Part shown: piece after piece, positions 9,601-18,302 of the stretch
Numbering within the stretch: position 1 is the stretch's first letter
How the letters are laid out: every line of letters begins with the position of its first letter
Origin: Candidatus Zambryskibacteria bacterium RIFCSPLOWO2_01_FULL_39_39
Lineage (GTDB): Bacteria; Patescibacteriota; Minisyncoccia; Phycocordibacterales; WO2-35-19
Reading direction: 5' to 3'
Length of the DNA: 60,379 bases
Assembly (NCBI GenBank): GCA_001823925.1
Contig: MHWB01000009.1
Span: 89,086-149,464, forward strand
Notes under the pieces: generated by a model
Databases searched by the model: none
What the model was told of the DNA's origin: nothing
Seen by the model: the letters and a program-made list of their open reading frames with translations, nothing else
Made by a program: the position numbers and the translations under genes

Positions 9601-10406
9601 AGTGACGCGGAAGGAGACAAAGATGGAGATTCAGAACTTGAAGGGCTCAAACTTGCTGAAGGTGAGAGTGATGGTGATGAAGAACTTGAAGGACTGAGTG
9701 ATGGAGACTCAGAGCTTGATGGAGAAAGAGAAGCACTTGGTGAAAGTGATGCTGAGGCCGATGATCCTCCTGCGCTAAAAATCACATAAGATAGTGCACC
9801 GTCTTCATTATTCGCTCCACTACAAGTTCTCGTTGCTGTTCCTGCTGTTGTTGACGTAGCAGTCGTAAACCTGAAAGCTCCAGCATCAGCATCAATATCT
9901 TCTGAAAGATTTGACCACGTTCTGGCTGTCGTATCGGTGGCAAAAGCAGCAACAGCTAACATTCCACCACTCGCTGGTATTGTTGTTGACCCAGTAGTTA
10001 AAAGGTTGTCTTGAGCATCAGTGGTTCCGTCTCCGCCTTCTGCCGATAAAGTAGCGCTAGCACCTGCCACATTATAAACCGCTATATGGTTGTCGGTATT
10101 ACCTGGACTGACGGCTGAAAAAGTAATATCAATATTGGCAGTAGTTCCCGTTGGCACGCGCAAGTAAAATATCTGAGTCTGCATCGCCGCAAAGTCACCC
10201 CCCGTAGCAGCCGTCATCGCAACAGCCCCGCCACCAGAGTCTATGGTACAAGCACTTGGATTAGCACCTGCAAGTTCTGTCCCGACAACAACTGCAACAA
10301 TTCGGTCAGCTGCCGCTACACCGATAGAAACACTTGTATATGTAGCTACTGTTGAAGAAGCTGCGACTCCGGCAGGGTTAGCGGTTTGTGTAATTGCTAC
10401 AGCCAT
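6618..10406 (-). CDS. Giant mucin-like Ser/Pro repeat protein with N-terminal globular domain and C-terminal KT(V/I)NG-type motif
   Basis: 1262 aa; ~1000 aa of alternating SASLSP and SSSxSPSLSP modules; ordered N-terminal domain (~200 aa, no evident signal peptide); C-terminus LKTINDLGEASIKTVNGIPRAGIKEVNGLDWSV. Confidence 0.8.
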   Translation of the reverse strand: MAVAITQTANPAGVAASSTVATYTSVSIGVAAADRIVAVVVGTELAGANPSACTIDSGGGAVAMTAATGGDFAAMQTQIFYLRVPTGTTANIDITFSAVSPGNTDNHIAVYNVAGASATLSAEGGDGTTDAQDNLLTTGSTTIPASGGMLAVAAFATDTTARTWSNLSEDIDADAGAFRFTTATSTTAGTATRTCSGANNEDGALSYVIFSAGGSSASASLSPSASLSPSSSESPSLSPSSSSSPSLSPSASLSPSSSESPSLSPSASLSPSSSASPSLSPSASLSPSSSASPSLSPSASLSPSSSSSPSLSPSASLSPSSSASPSLSPSASLSPSSSSSPSLSPSASLSPSSSESPSLSPSSSESPSLSPSSSSSPSLSPSASLSPSSSESPSLSPSASLSPSSSASPSLSPSASLSPSSSESPSLSPSSSDSPSLSPSSSASPSLSPSASLSPSSSASPSLSPSASLSPSSSSSPSLSPSASLSPSSSSSPSLSPSSSDSPSLSPSSSGSPSLSPSASLSPSSSASPSLSPSASLSPSSSASPSLSPSASLSPSSSASPSLSPSASLSPSSSASPSLSPSASLSPSSSTSPSLSPSASLSPSSSESPSLSPSASLSPSSSASPSLSPSASLSPSSSASPSLSPSASLSPSSSASPSLSPSASLSPSSSESPSLSPSASLSPSSSASPSLSPSASLSPSSSTSPSLSPSASLSPSSSASPSLSPSASLSPSASDSPSLSPSSSESPSLSPSSSSSPSLSPSASLSPSSSESPSLSPSASLSPSSSASPSLSPSASLSPSSSTSPSLSPSASLSPSASDSPSLSPSSSESPSLSPSASLSPSSSASPSLSPSASLSPSNSASPSLSPSASLSPSSSGSPSLSPSASLSPSSSASPSLSPSSSDSPSLSPSASDSPSLSPSASLSPSSSASPSLSPSASLSPSSSSSPSLSPSASLSPSSSESPSLSPSSSDSPSLSPSSSESPSLSPSASLSPSSSSSPSLSPSASLSPSSSASPSLSPSASLSPSSSTSPSLSPSASLSPSASDSPSLSPSSSESPSLSPSSSASPSLSPSSSESPSLSPSASLSPSSSASPSLSPSASLSPSASDSPSISPSASLSPSSSASPSLSPSASLSPSSSESPSLSPSSSTSPSLSPSASISPSSSSSPSLSPSSSASPSLSPSASLSPSTSTSPSLSPSSSTSSSLSPSASLSPSSSNSPSASPSIAVTELKTINDLGEASIKTVNGIPRAGIKEVNGLDWSV
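6740..9776 (-). repeat. Degenerate 18/30-nt modular coding repeat (6-aa SASLSP and 10-aa SSSxSPSLSP units)
   Basis: Protein-level periodicity with extensive synonymous variation; some longer exact copies (e.g. 7234..7322 = 7912..8000, 89 nt). Confidence 0.85.
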
Positions 10407-10482
10407 CTTTTATACAAAATTATTTATACAAGTCGCAACATCTCCGACCTTTTTTGATTCGGGCACTGTATTCATAAATAAA

Positions 10483-12126
10483 TTATATAATAGTATTCCC
10501 CTTTCCCCAACCATAGATTTCATCAGCTTCTTGCCAATTTTGGCAATTTTTTTGACTTCTAAATTCCGACTGATGCCATCTGGCCGAAGTCAGGTTTTTA
10601 TTGTGTTTAACATCAACATTTGGAAATTCGGAACGGAAGCCTTCTGCTTTGAAATCGTCTACTCTCTCTGGTCTATTATGAGTCCCCGGTTCAAAACCCA
10701 TTCGGCGACTAAAACCCAATTTCTCTATGAGTTCAATGCGTTTTTTGAAATGCTCAATCAAAAATTTTCTATCACCACAAAGTTGGCTTAATCTTTTGGC
10801 ATCAAAATACACGGCATGACCATCGCTAACCCGCAGTTGCCAAATATTCATATTGTAATAATAAATATTTTTTTGTGGTGGTCTAAATTTGAAGTGAGTT
10901 TGATGATATAAAACATCATGCTCGCAGAGAAAGGCCACATCCGTGTCCAACTCTTCTAAACCAGCTAAAATTTGCTTGAACATAGTTAAGTATCCCCTCT
11001 CCAATGGCAAAACAATATTTTCATCACCAAAGTCCAAAGGCTTTAGAGTGACACTGACTATCGGCAAGCCCGACTTCTTGATCCTCTTTTGACAAGCTTT
11101 CATTATTTTTTTGTCTAACAGGTTGTCAGTATAATAAACAATACCGGCTGTTGGTGCTGATGGTTTATTCATTAAAGGCCAAGCTTTTATTTGGGCTCTA
11201 GCTTCTTCACTCCAACCCGGCACTGGCCAGAATTTTTCTAAAAGCCACGAGAGTGGATAAATTTGACCATCCCATTTGTTATCAAAAAAGAGTTCGCGGA
11301 CTGTTTTTTTGGCGTGCTCCACTTTCTTGCCCGGATTCTCATAAGGGAAACCAAAATCGCCACCTTGAGTGCGAAACATATGGGCATACCAAGTCTTGTG
11401 ATTGCAGACGACCCTACCTCCAGAAAGCCAAGTTTTACCAGCTACCTCAATACCCTGCGAACCCCACGAACCTAAAGATTCATCACATATATTCAGTTCC
11501 CAATATTTATCACGAGTGAGCATAAAACAAGAACCTTGGATAGACATAGTCTCAGTCAATTTTTTATCTTCAAAATCTTTGGCATATTCCGGTCTTTTCT
11601 TAAAAAGATTGAAATACTGAAAATGAGGTTCGCTATCAAAACAATAAGACACGCTTTGAGGATTGGTTTTGGCAATCCAAACCACATCTTTTTTAGTTGG
11701 TCCGTTACATTCCTTACAGGGACCCGAAGGACCTTGATACCTACTATGTCCTTCTTCGCAAACCCAATTAAAAGCATGTAGATTTCTCATCACAGGTATC
11801 ATGGTTATGTTGTCTCCGACTTCTTTGAATGCTTCTATCATCTTTCGGTCAAACCCTTTGTCAAAAGCACAGTGGGCATCTGTTTTCATCACATATTTTG
11901 CTTTGGAAAGTCTGCAGGCTTGATTGGTTGCAGCTCTTTGGCCAATACTTTCTGGATTATGAATTACTTTTAGTCTGGGGTGAGTGGGTAGGTCGGTCTC
12001 ATAGCCGTCCAGAACCACAATAATTTCTGTATCCGCTTCAATATTGCTCAAAATATCCTCTATAGTTCGTTTGAGAAATTCTTCGTTGCGTGCCGGTATT
12101 AAAATAGATAAATCAAGATTTTCCAT
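10483..12126 (-). CDS. Bi-domain glycosyltransferase: GT2/GalNAcT-like domain + second GT-A-like domain
   Basis: LSILIPARNEE...EIIVVLDGYE; DAHCAF (DxH); WGSQGIEVAGKTWLSGGRVV; C-terminal domain GLPIVSVTLKPLDFG...CEHDVLYHQTHFKFRPP. Confidence 0.8.
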   Translation of the reverse strand: MENLDLSILIPARNEEFLKRTIEDILSNIEADTEIIVVLDGYETDLPTHPRLKVIHNPESIGQRAATNQACRLSKAKYVMKTDAHCAFDKGFDRKMIEAFKEVGDNITMIPVMRNLHAFNWVCEEGHSRYQGPSGPCKECNGPTKKDVVWIAKTNPQSVSYCFDSEPHFQYFNLFKKRPEYAKDFEDKKLTETMSIQGSCFMLTRDKYWELNICDESLGSWGSQGIEVAGKTWLSGGRVVCNHKTWYAHMFRTQGGDFGFPYENPGKKVEHAKKTVRELFFDNKWDGQIYPLSWLLEKFWPVPGWSEEARAQIKAWPLMNKPSAPTAGIVYYTDNLLDKKIMKACQKRIKKSGLPIVSVTLKPLDFGDENIVLPLERGYLTMFKQILAGLEELDTDVAFLCEHDVLYHQTHFKFRPPQKNIYYYNMNIWQLRVSDGHAVYFDAKRLSQLCGDRKFLIEHFKKRIELIEKLGFSRRMGFEPGTHNRPERVDDFKAEGFRSEFPNVDVKHNKNLTSARWHQSEFRSQKNCQNWQEADEIYGWGKGNTII

Positions 12127-12607
12127 AAATTTTTACTATATCCTTAACTAACAATCTTTTGCCTGTGATATTCATCTCGCAATTCCAAGTGGGAATAAGA
12201 CTAATCCAATGTAAAAATTCATCCTTATCTACCAGATATCTATAGACAGGTTGAATTTTTATTTTTTCTTTATTTTTTAATTTATTACGTATAAAGTTTA
12301 TTAAAGTATGTGGATTTTTACCCCAAGTGATGTTGCCAAGCCTTATGATGGTGTAATATTTAAAATTATTTTTAACCATTTTTTCCATCTCAATTTTATG
12401 TTGAGCGTATCTGGTATCAGAATAAAAAACACACAAAGAACTAAAATAAACCAAATGTTTATTTTTATTTTGCTCCATCAACAAATCTCGTTCTCTTTTA
12501 TATTCTGACTCTCTAGTTTCCTGACTATTACTTACACCAGAGGCAAAATACAAGAACTCCTTCTTGTCTTTCAGTGCGCTTGCGATGTCTCCGTCTCCTA
12601 TTATCAT
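12113..12607 (-). CDS. Short SDR/NAD-dependent epimerase-like protein
   Basis: GDGDIASAL N-terminus; YFSSLCVFY...YAQHK resembles the SDR S..YxxxK motif; overlaps the GT gene start. Confidence 0.5.
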   Translation of the reverse strand: MIIGDGDIASALKDKKEFLYFASGVSNSQETRESEYKRERDLLMEQNKNKHLVYFSSLCVFYSDTRYAQHKIEMEKMVKNNFKYYTIIRLGNITWGKNPHTLINFIRNKLKNKEKIKIQPVYRYLVDKDEFLHWISLIPTWNCEMNITGKRLLVKDIVKIYGKS

Positions 12608-12619
12608 AGAGTTTGCATA

Positions 12620-13843
12620 TTATTTACTGTCGGCTTTGTGGCCTTTAGAAGTTAAAAAAGTGCAATCGGTAATATTATCGGATTTTAAATTTATTTTAAG
12701 ACCGCTCTTTTTGAGCACATAAGCAAAAGATATTTGATCTTGGATAATATAGCGGGAAGTATGATACCACCACTCTTTGAGCATATTTTGGACACCCTTA
12801 GTATTCCTATACATAAAGGCGCCACCGTTTACCAAAAAATCATCCACAAAATCTTTATCGGCTTCAATTTCCTCCATCTGTTCTTTCAATAACTCATTTT
12901 CATATCTGGCTATTATATACTTAGATCCTAGATTTTTGGACTGTTGCTTTAGGCCTTTTCGGGTATACCTAGCTTCTTGCCGGACATTGGGGTGTGTTGG
13001 GTGTTTAAATACCACAATGTCATAACATTGGCAATTATCATAAAAATATTTGAGCGAGTCAGTATTAGATAAAGACAAAGTACTGTCAAGCCACAAATAG
13101 TAGTCATAATCGGGCGCCATCTGCCAACCAAAAATTTTTGGAATTTTGGCTTGAAGTCTTGGGGTCATTGCATTAAAACGTGGCGGAAAATTGCTATCTG
13201 TAAACATAAAATTGTCATATGGTAAAGATTGTGGTGCGTTTGATATTGTTTTGTCCATACCACCCAAATTGGCTGAAATAACTGCTATTTTTGGTATATT
13301 TTTTTCCACATAGTAAATATATTCTACTCCATAACTAGTTTTGGTCTTATGAGTTTCCATCCGCCACTTGAGTCCAACAAAAAACTTTTCTATATCTTCT
13401 TTTCTGAAAGCCAAATCCGGCACATCTACTCCATATTTTTTATTGTGAGCAATTTCGGAAGTCTCATCTTGAAATGGTGTAAAAATTATCAAACAAAATT
13501 TTCTTCTAAATGAAGAGACTGCTCTAGCTAATACATTTTGCCAATCATAATTATGCTCCAAAACATGTCGCATCATAATACTTTCTACATCTGATCTGTA
13601 TGAACTTAGATCAGCTACTTTATCGACAAAAGTATTTTTACTTCCATCAATACCGACATACTTGCCTTTATAAAATCTCTTAAACCCGCCGGTGCCACAA
13701 CCCCAATCTTCTACTTCTTTGGTATCAGCCAAAAAATCAGAGGCTAGTTTATAGGTAATGGTATCTCCATATCTAAAAGCCCCCATTGTCTTTGCGTCCT
13801 TGTACCATCCATCCCATTTACCCAACATACTTTCTTTTGTCAT
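12620..13843 (-). CDS. SAM methyltransferase fused to DUF616-like glycosyltransferase
   Basis: DWGCGTGGFKRFYKGKYVGIDGS (class I MTase motif I); C-terminal YDYYLWLDSTLSL...ARYTRKGLKQQ resembles the DUF616 family. Confidence 0.6.
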   Translation of the reverse strand: MTKESMLGKWDGWYKDAKTMGAFRYGDTITYKLASDFLADTKEVEDWGCGTGGFKRFYKGKYVGIDGSKNTFVDKVADLSSYRSDVESIMMRHVLEHNYDWQNVLARAVSSFRRKFCLIIFTPFQDETSEIAHNKKYGVDVPDLAFRKEDIEKFFVGLKWRMETHKTKTSYGVEYIYYVEKNIPKIAVISANLGGMDKTISNAPQSLPYDNFMFTDSNFPPRFNAMTPRLQAKIPKIFGWQMAPDYDYYLWLDSTLSLSNTDSLKYFYDNCQCYDIVVFKHPTHPNVRQEARYTRKGLKQQSKNLGSKYIIARYENELLKEQMEEIEADKDFVDDFLVNGGAFMYRNTKGVQNMLKEWWYHTSRYIIQDQISFAYVLKKSGLKINLKSDNITDCTFLTSKGHKADSK

Positions 13844-13860
13844 TTATTTTTTATACCATA

Positions 13861-14514
13861 TTAATAACCAAATCCATTTCTAACATCTCCTATATGCATC
13901 ACCTTGGGTTTATCAGTACTTTTTCCCCAATAGGCACATTTTGCATTTGAATCGTTGAATAATATTCTTCCATATATACGCTCTGAATATGGCATATCCG
14001 GCCAAGGATGTTTATAAATGAGAGATTTGTTATAAACACTAGGGTTAGTAGAATAATTAACCCTATGTTCTACCCAATAATTGGTACCGTCAGTTTTATC
14101 TTCATACCGTTCCGGATGTGAGGCGATTATCCCACCCTTCCTTCTTTCCCGGCTACCGATTGGTTGTCTTTGAAGCACTATCTGTTTTATATAATTATTG
14201 TGCTTAATAACATCAATCATATTATTAACATAGATATCTTCTGTAAAGACAAAATCATCCTCCAAATGAAAAACCCACTCATTAGAATCTTCTTTGAGTT
14301 TCTCCCATCCAGAAATCACGGCTTTTGTAAAACCAACTTTATTGGTGGTAGCAATTTCATAATTAATTTTTTTAAGCCAATTATGGTAATTTTCATCTCC
14401 GGAATCATCATGAATTAGTATTCTTGAAAAATTACCATGAAGTTTTTCTAGTGCAGATAATGTTCGTTCAAGATACTCTCCGCGACCATTTGTCATAATA
14501 AGAAGCGTTATCAT
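13861..14514 (-). CDS. Family 2-like glycosyltransferase
   Basis: ITLLIMTNGRGEYLERTLSAL; EDDFVF acidic motif. Confidence 0.65.
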   Translation of the reverse strand: MITLLIMTNGRGEYLERTLSALEKLHGNFSRILIHDDSGDENYHNWLKKINYEIATTNKVGFTKAVISGWEKLKEDSNEWVFHLEDDFVFTEDIYVNNMIDVIKHNNYIKQIVLQRQPIGSRERRKGGIIASHPERYEDKTDGTNYWVEHRVNYSTNPSVYNKSLIYKHPWPDMPYSERIYGRILFNDSNAKCAYWGKSTDKPKVMHIGDVRNGFGY

Positions 14515-14520
14515 AAGTTT

Positions 14521-15207
14521 TTAGTAACCATGTTTTTTAAATATTTCAATCAAATGATTGGGAATAAGGGGTTTAACTTCTTCATAAAGTTGTCTCATCC
14601 TAGGATGAAAATGAAATACTTTGATGGGCTTATCGGCTTTTTCAAAAGTAAGTTCATTGTGGCGCATTCGCCCCAAGTTATAAGTGTTGTTAAGTTTTAT
14701 ATAACGCTCATTGATATTGTTTATATTTCTTAAAGTTAGTCGGTGTAGAGCCACTTCTTCATTGGTAAGCTTTGCATTCATAGTCTGACGTATAAGTTCA
14801 AAAATGTCTTTCGCTTTTGGGGTAAAAAAGAAACTACCGGTATTCCACATTGTATTAAAACCATAATCGGTAAAAGCGGCGTCTTTGTCCTTCAATATAT
14901 TTTCCGGAAATATATCAACTTGATAAGCATCAAAATCATGGAACCAGCATATATCATCTATCATCTGATTGTCTATCATATAGCAAATGACATTTATTTT
15001 GCTGGCTCTTCTGCGATGACTACAAAACAAATCATCAGGTACTACTATCGAATTAATCCCTTCATAGGAGTAAGGAAAATTAGTTACCAACAGAATATCT
15101 TTTTTATTCCATGTTCGTATAGAATTATCTATTTGCACCTTAACCAGATCGATATAATCTTCGGTAAATTTTTTTGACGGATTTATATAGATCATTAAAT
15201 TTTTCAT
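14521..15207 (-). CDS. GT-A-type glycosyltransferase-like protein
   Basis: WFHDFDAYQ (DxD-type); MWNTGSFFF; position in GT cluster. Confidence 0.45.
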   Translation of the reverse strand: MKNLMIYINPSKKFTEDYIDLVKVQIDNSIRTWNKKDILLVTNFPYSYEGINSIVVPDDLFCSHRRRASKINVICYMIDNQMIDDICWFHDFDAYQVDIFPENILKDKDAAFTDYGFNTMWNTGSFFFTPKAKDIFELIRQTMNAKLTNEEVALHRLTLRNINNINERYIKLNNTYNLGRMRHNELTFEKADKPIKVFHFHPRMRQLYEEVKPLIPNHLIEIFKKHGY

Positions 15208-15223
15208 AAAAATATCTTTGAAT

Positions 15224-15904
15224 TCACACGATCATATTTTTTATTAATTCCCCAACATCACCCCAGTATGGAAGAGTAGTGACTGGTTTATACTCTCGTA
15301 TTGGTAGACGTGAAGAAAAACGGCTCACATTGTTGAGAGTTTTAAAAGTTACAACAGGATTTTCTCCCATCCAGATAAACTTGGGATCTGTTTTTGGAGT
15401 GCGAATTCTTCTCGGCTTATTTTCTTCAGTAAACCATTTATCTTCATCCCCAATCATTTTTCTGATGAAATCTAGCCAAAAATCTTTTCTCATAATCTGG
15501 GCACCATCAGAATATTTTTTAAAAAATGCCCTTTGTACAGCTTGAGAGTCATCTTGGGGTCGAATATAACTGAGCCAAATATTTCCATAACGATAACAAT
15601 CACCTCTAGTTGGTTGGAATTTGAAATATTCGGGCGGATATAGCACATCCGCTTCTGCTGTAATAACATAATCAGTTTTAACTTCTTTTAAACCAATCTG
15701 GATCTGACGAAATTCGTTACCATAACAAGCATGATGTTTACCAACACAAATATTTTTCCCAAAATCCAAAGCCGGTTCTTGAGTAACCGAAACTAACGGT
15801 AAATCTCCCATATTGGCAATAAGCTTCTTTCTGATGTTAGCTTCAAATATCGGATCTTCAGTGTTAGCTGAATAATACAAAACTGTTAAATTATTTATTG
15901 ACAT
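15224..15904 (-). CDS. GT-A-like protein, same family as the C-terminal domain of 10483..12126
   Basis: LPLVSVTQEPALDFGKNI...AEADVLYPPEYFKFQP. Confidence 0.55.
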   Translation of the reverse strand: MSINNLTVLYYSANTEDPIFEANIRKKLIANMGDLPLVSVTQEPALDFGKNICVGKHHACYGNEFRQIQIGLKEVKTDYVITAEADVLYPPEYFKFQPTRGDCYRYGNIWLSYIRPQDDSQAVQRAFFKKYSDGAQIMRKDFWLDFIRKMIGDEDKWFTEENKPRRIRTPKTDPKFIWMGENPVVTFKTLNNVSRFSSRLPIREYKPVTTLPYWGDVGELIKNMIV

Positions 15905-15932
15905 GAACGAATTTATTTTTTCTATTTCTCTC

Positions 15933-17135
15933 TTAATTCATAAGGGTCCAATCTGAACTGCTTGAAGTGCCTGTTGAAATATACACTTTGGTGGCACTTG
16001 TATCTATATACATTTGACCTAAAGCTGCAGGGGTCGATGATGGTGCCGAAGAACCAGAAGATACTACACAAATATTAGCGGCATGTAAATTTGCATTACC
16101 CGAAGATGAACCAAAATAAACATCTGTTACGTTTGAATTTCCAATAACTGCTTTATTGGCTCCTGCACCGATTGCATTATGACCAATTACAATACTATTA
16201 TCGTCACTATTATCATAACCTCTGGCACCAAAACCTATATAAATACTATTGTCTGCGGAAGTTAACTGCGTAGTTCCGTCAGCCTGTTCTCTTCCAGCAT
16301 CTACTCCAACTGCAACATTATATACTCCATTATTCCATCGCAACGCAGATGTACCGATAGAAGTATTACCATGTCCAGTCGAATTACCATAATTTGCAAG
16401 TGCTCCTATACTTGTATTTTCGTTACCAGATACATTATTAATGGCTGAATTTGAACCAACTGCCGTATTATTAACACCACTTGTATTATTTTGCATGGAC
16501 CTATGCCCGACAGCAACATTATCTACACCGCCTTGATTCAAAGTGAGTGACAAATTACCGATTGCTGTATTATGACTTCCTGTTGTATTCCCATCCAAAG
16601 CTTTTGCACCAAAAGCAGTATTATCATTAGAGCCTCCTGAATTAGGTCCTTTCCCCGCAGTTATTCCATTTACCATCAAATCAAACACCCCTAAATTAAC
16701 TGGTCCCGTCGCTCCAGTATAAGGAACTAAGCCTGACAAATTTTGATCTCCAGTATTTGTGCCTGAAAGGTTACCCGCAACAATATTGTTACCAATGTTT
16801 AAATTACCACCGATCGTTAATGAATGAGTTATGTTGTCCCAAAATAAATTTGAATTATTTTGAGTAATGGATGTACCATTAGAAAAGAGTATGGAACCAT
16901 TGGTAAATGAGCTTGCCCCTGTTCCACCCCTAGATACTGGCAAAAATCCACTCCATCCCAATGAGTGAGTATTGCTAGCGGAGTTTATGGTTATGTTTGC
17001 ATCATTGGCAAATAATTGTGTTTGTCCAGATTGTCCATTCAATGATTGAATTACCGCTGATGTTGTTGTTGGGAAAATAAATATCATTAGTATAATCAGC
17101 ACCATTAAGATTTTTGATTTAATTAGTTTTTTCAT
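15933..17135 (-). CDS. Secreted YadA-head-repeat / tail-fibre-like adhesin (paralog A)
   Basis: Signal peptide; VSRGGTGASSFTNGSILFSNG; NTAIGNLSL/NVAVGHRSM/NTAVGSNSA YadA-head repeats. Confidence 0.8.
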   Translation of the reverse strand: MKKLIKSKILMVLIILMIFIFPTTTSAVIQSLNGQSGQTQLFANDANITINSASNTHSLGWSGFLPVSRGGTGASSFTNGSILFSNGTSITQNNSNLFWDNITHSLTIGGNLNIGNNIVAGNLSGTNTGDQNLSGLVPYTGATGPVNLGVFDLMVNGITAGKGPNSGGSNDNTAFGAKALDGNTTGSHNTAIGNLSLTLNQGGVDNVAVGHRSMQNNTSGVNNTAVGSNSAINNVSGNENTSIGALANYGNSTGHGNTSIGTSALRWNNGVYNVAVGVDAGREQADGTTQLTSADNSIYIGFGARGYDNSDDNSIVIGHNAIGAGANKAVIGNSNVTDVYFGSSSGNANLHAANICVVSSGSSAPSSTPAALGQMYIDTSATKVYISTGTSSSSDWTLMN

Positions 17136-17292
17136 TTTGATTAAATTATTTTATTAATATAATATTATTTTTTTAAAATTAAAAGGTTTTGACTATCTTC
17201 TTCGTGTTCGAAATTTTTATATTTTGCAAATTTCATTTATCTTTTTACCTACACCCAAAAGGATCCGAATCTTCCACACAACACTGAACAAA

Positions 17293-17955
17293 TCATTCGA
17301 AATATTTTCTTAATTCTTCTGCTCGACCCCATTTTGGGATATCGAAGGCCCTAACCGGCCAAGGTTTTTTACAATGACGTCTACATGCTCGATCCATTGA
17401 AAAGTCATGATAAAAACTGACAACAGGATAATGTGTAGAAAATGAAATATATCCAGCCCCATCATATTCAATGACACCATTTATGCTTCCTAGTTCGGTC
17501 ATGTAATCTAATGACAATGGTTTATTGATCCGAAACCTTTTTTCCAATGCATTGACAATAAGTTCTCTCGATGCAATCAATAATCCATTACCGGGACGAG
17601 GTTTATGAAAATAAAACGGTTCACCCCATGTAAATAAATGCCATCGATTAAAGTTATAAGCAAATCTATCCATTGGCGGTCGATATTGAAAATGCTCACT
17701 TGGATAAAGTGTATCGTCATCCGCTATCCCCACATAAGTGGTGGTGGCAAGTTTCGCACCTCTTAGCATTTGTTGGTAGAGGTTAATTAATCCATACTCT
17801 GTTTGTATTAAATTAATTCCCCAGTCTAATGGTTTGCTTGAAATTGTTATTATGGGAGTATTTCCAACCGCCTCCAGCAATTTTTCTTTATGAAATGCCG
17901 CCCACTGCTTGGGAACGCGATTGGGGGTCATCATTATAATGGTTATATCGTCCAT
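17293..17955 (-). CDS. GT-A-like protein, same family as 15224..15904
   Basis: TPIITISSKPLDWGINLI...ADDDTLYPSEHFQYRPP. Confidence 0.6.
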   Translation of the reverse strand: MDDITIIMMTPNRVPKQWAAFHKEKLLEAVGNTPIITISSKPLDWGINLIQTEYGLINLYQQMLRGAKLATTTYVGIADDDTLYPSEHFQYRPPMDRFAYNFNRWHLFTWGEPFYFHKPRPGNGLLIASRELIVNALEKRFRINKPLSLDYMTELGSINGVIEYDGAGYISFSTHYPVVSFYHDFSMDRACRRHCKKPWPVRAFDIPKWGRAEELRKYFE

Positions 17956-18302
17956 TTGTTTAAAATTAGTCGATAATAGTACTTATCAGTTTTTTCAAAT
18001 TTATTTTTTTCATACAATTTAATGGCAACCCCGTTGTCTTTATTGACTTGTAATTCCACCGAATCTATATCTTGAGTTTTAGCAAAATCAATAACTTCTT
18101 TCATTAATTTTTGTCCATACCCTTGATTACGATACTTCTCTGGTGTTTCAAAATTATCAATAATCATAATTTTTGCTTTACCGTTATGATAAATAGTACA
18201 AAGGCAAGAAGATACCCCACCCAAAGATACTCTGGCTTGTTTTGCGGAGTTTTCTATCCAATCAACTTTCGTATCTTTTCCTATATTTTTTTGTTTTTCC
18301 AT
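17943..18302 (-). CDS. GNAT-family N-acetyltransferase
   Basis: YRNQGYGQKLMKEVIDFAKTQDIDSVELQVNKDNGVAIKLYEKNKFEKT. Confidence 0.85.
   Translation of the reverse strand: MEKQKNIGKDTKVDWIENSAKQARVSLGGVSSCLCTIYHNGKAKIMIIDNFETPEKYRNQGYGQKLMKEVIDFAKTQDIDSVELQVNKDNGVAIKLYEKNKFEKTDKYYYRLILNKWTI

Noticed and set aside
6740-9776. Possible CRISPR or satellite-like array
   Set aside because: Repeats are in-frame coding modules with synonymous drift; no constant repeat/unique spacer structure. No CRISPR array seen elsewhere in the window.
6673-9789. 1038-aa acidic plus-strand ORF antisense to the repeat protein
   Set aside because: A stop-free shadow frame produced by the Ser/Pro repeat codons. The minus-strand ORF has coherent globular ends and fits the local gene direction.
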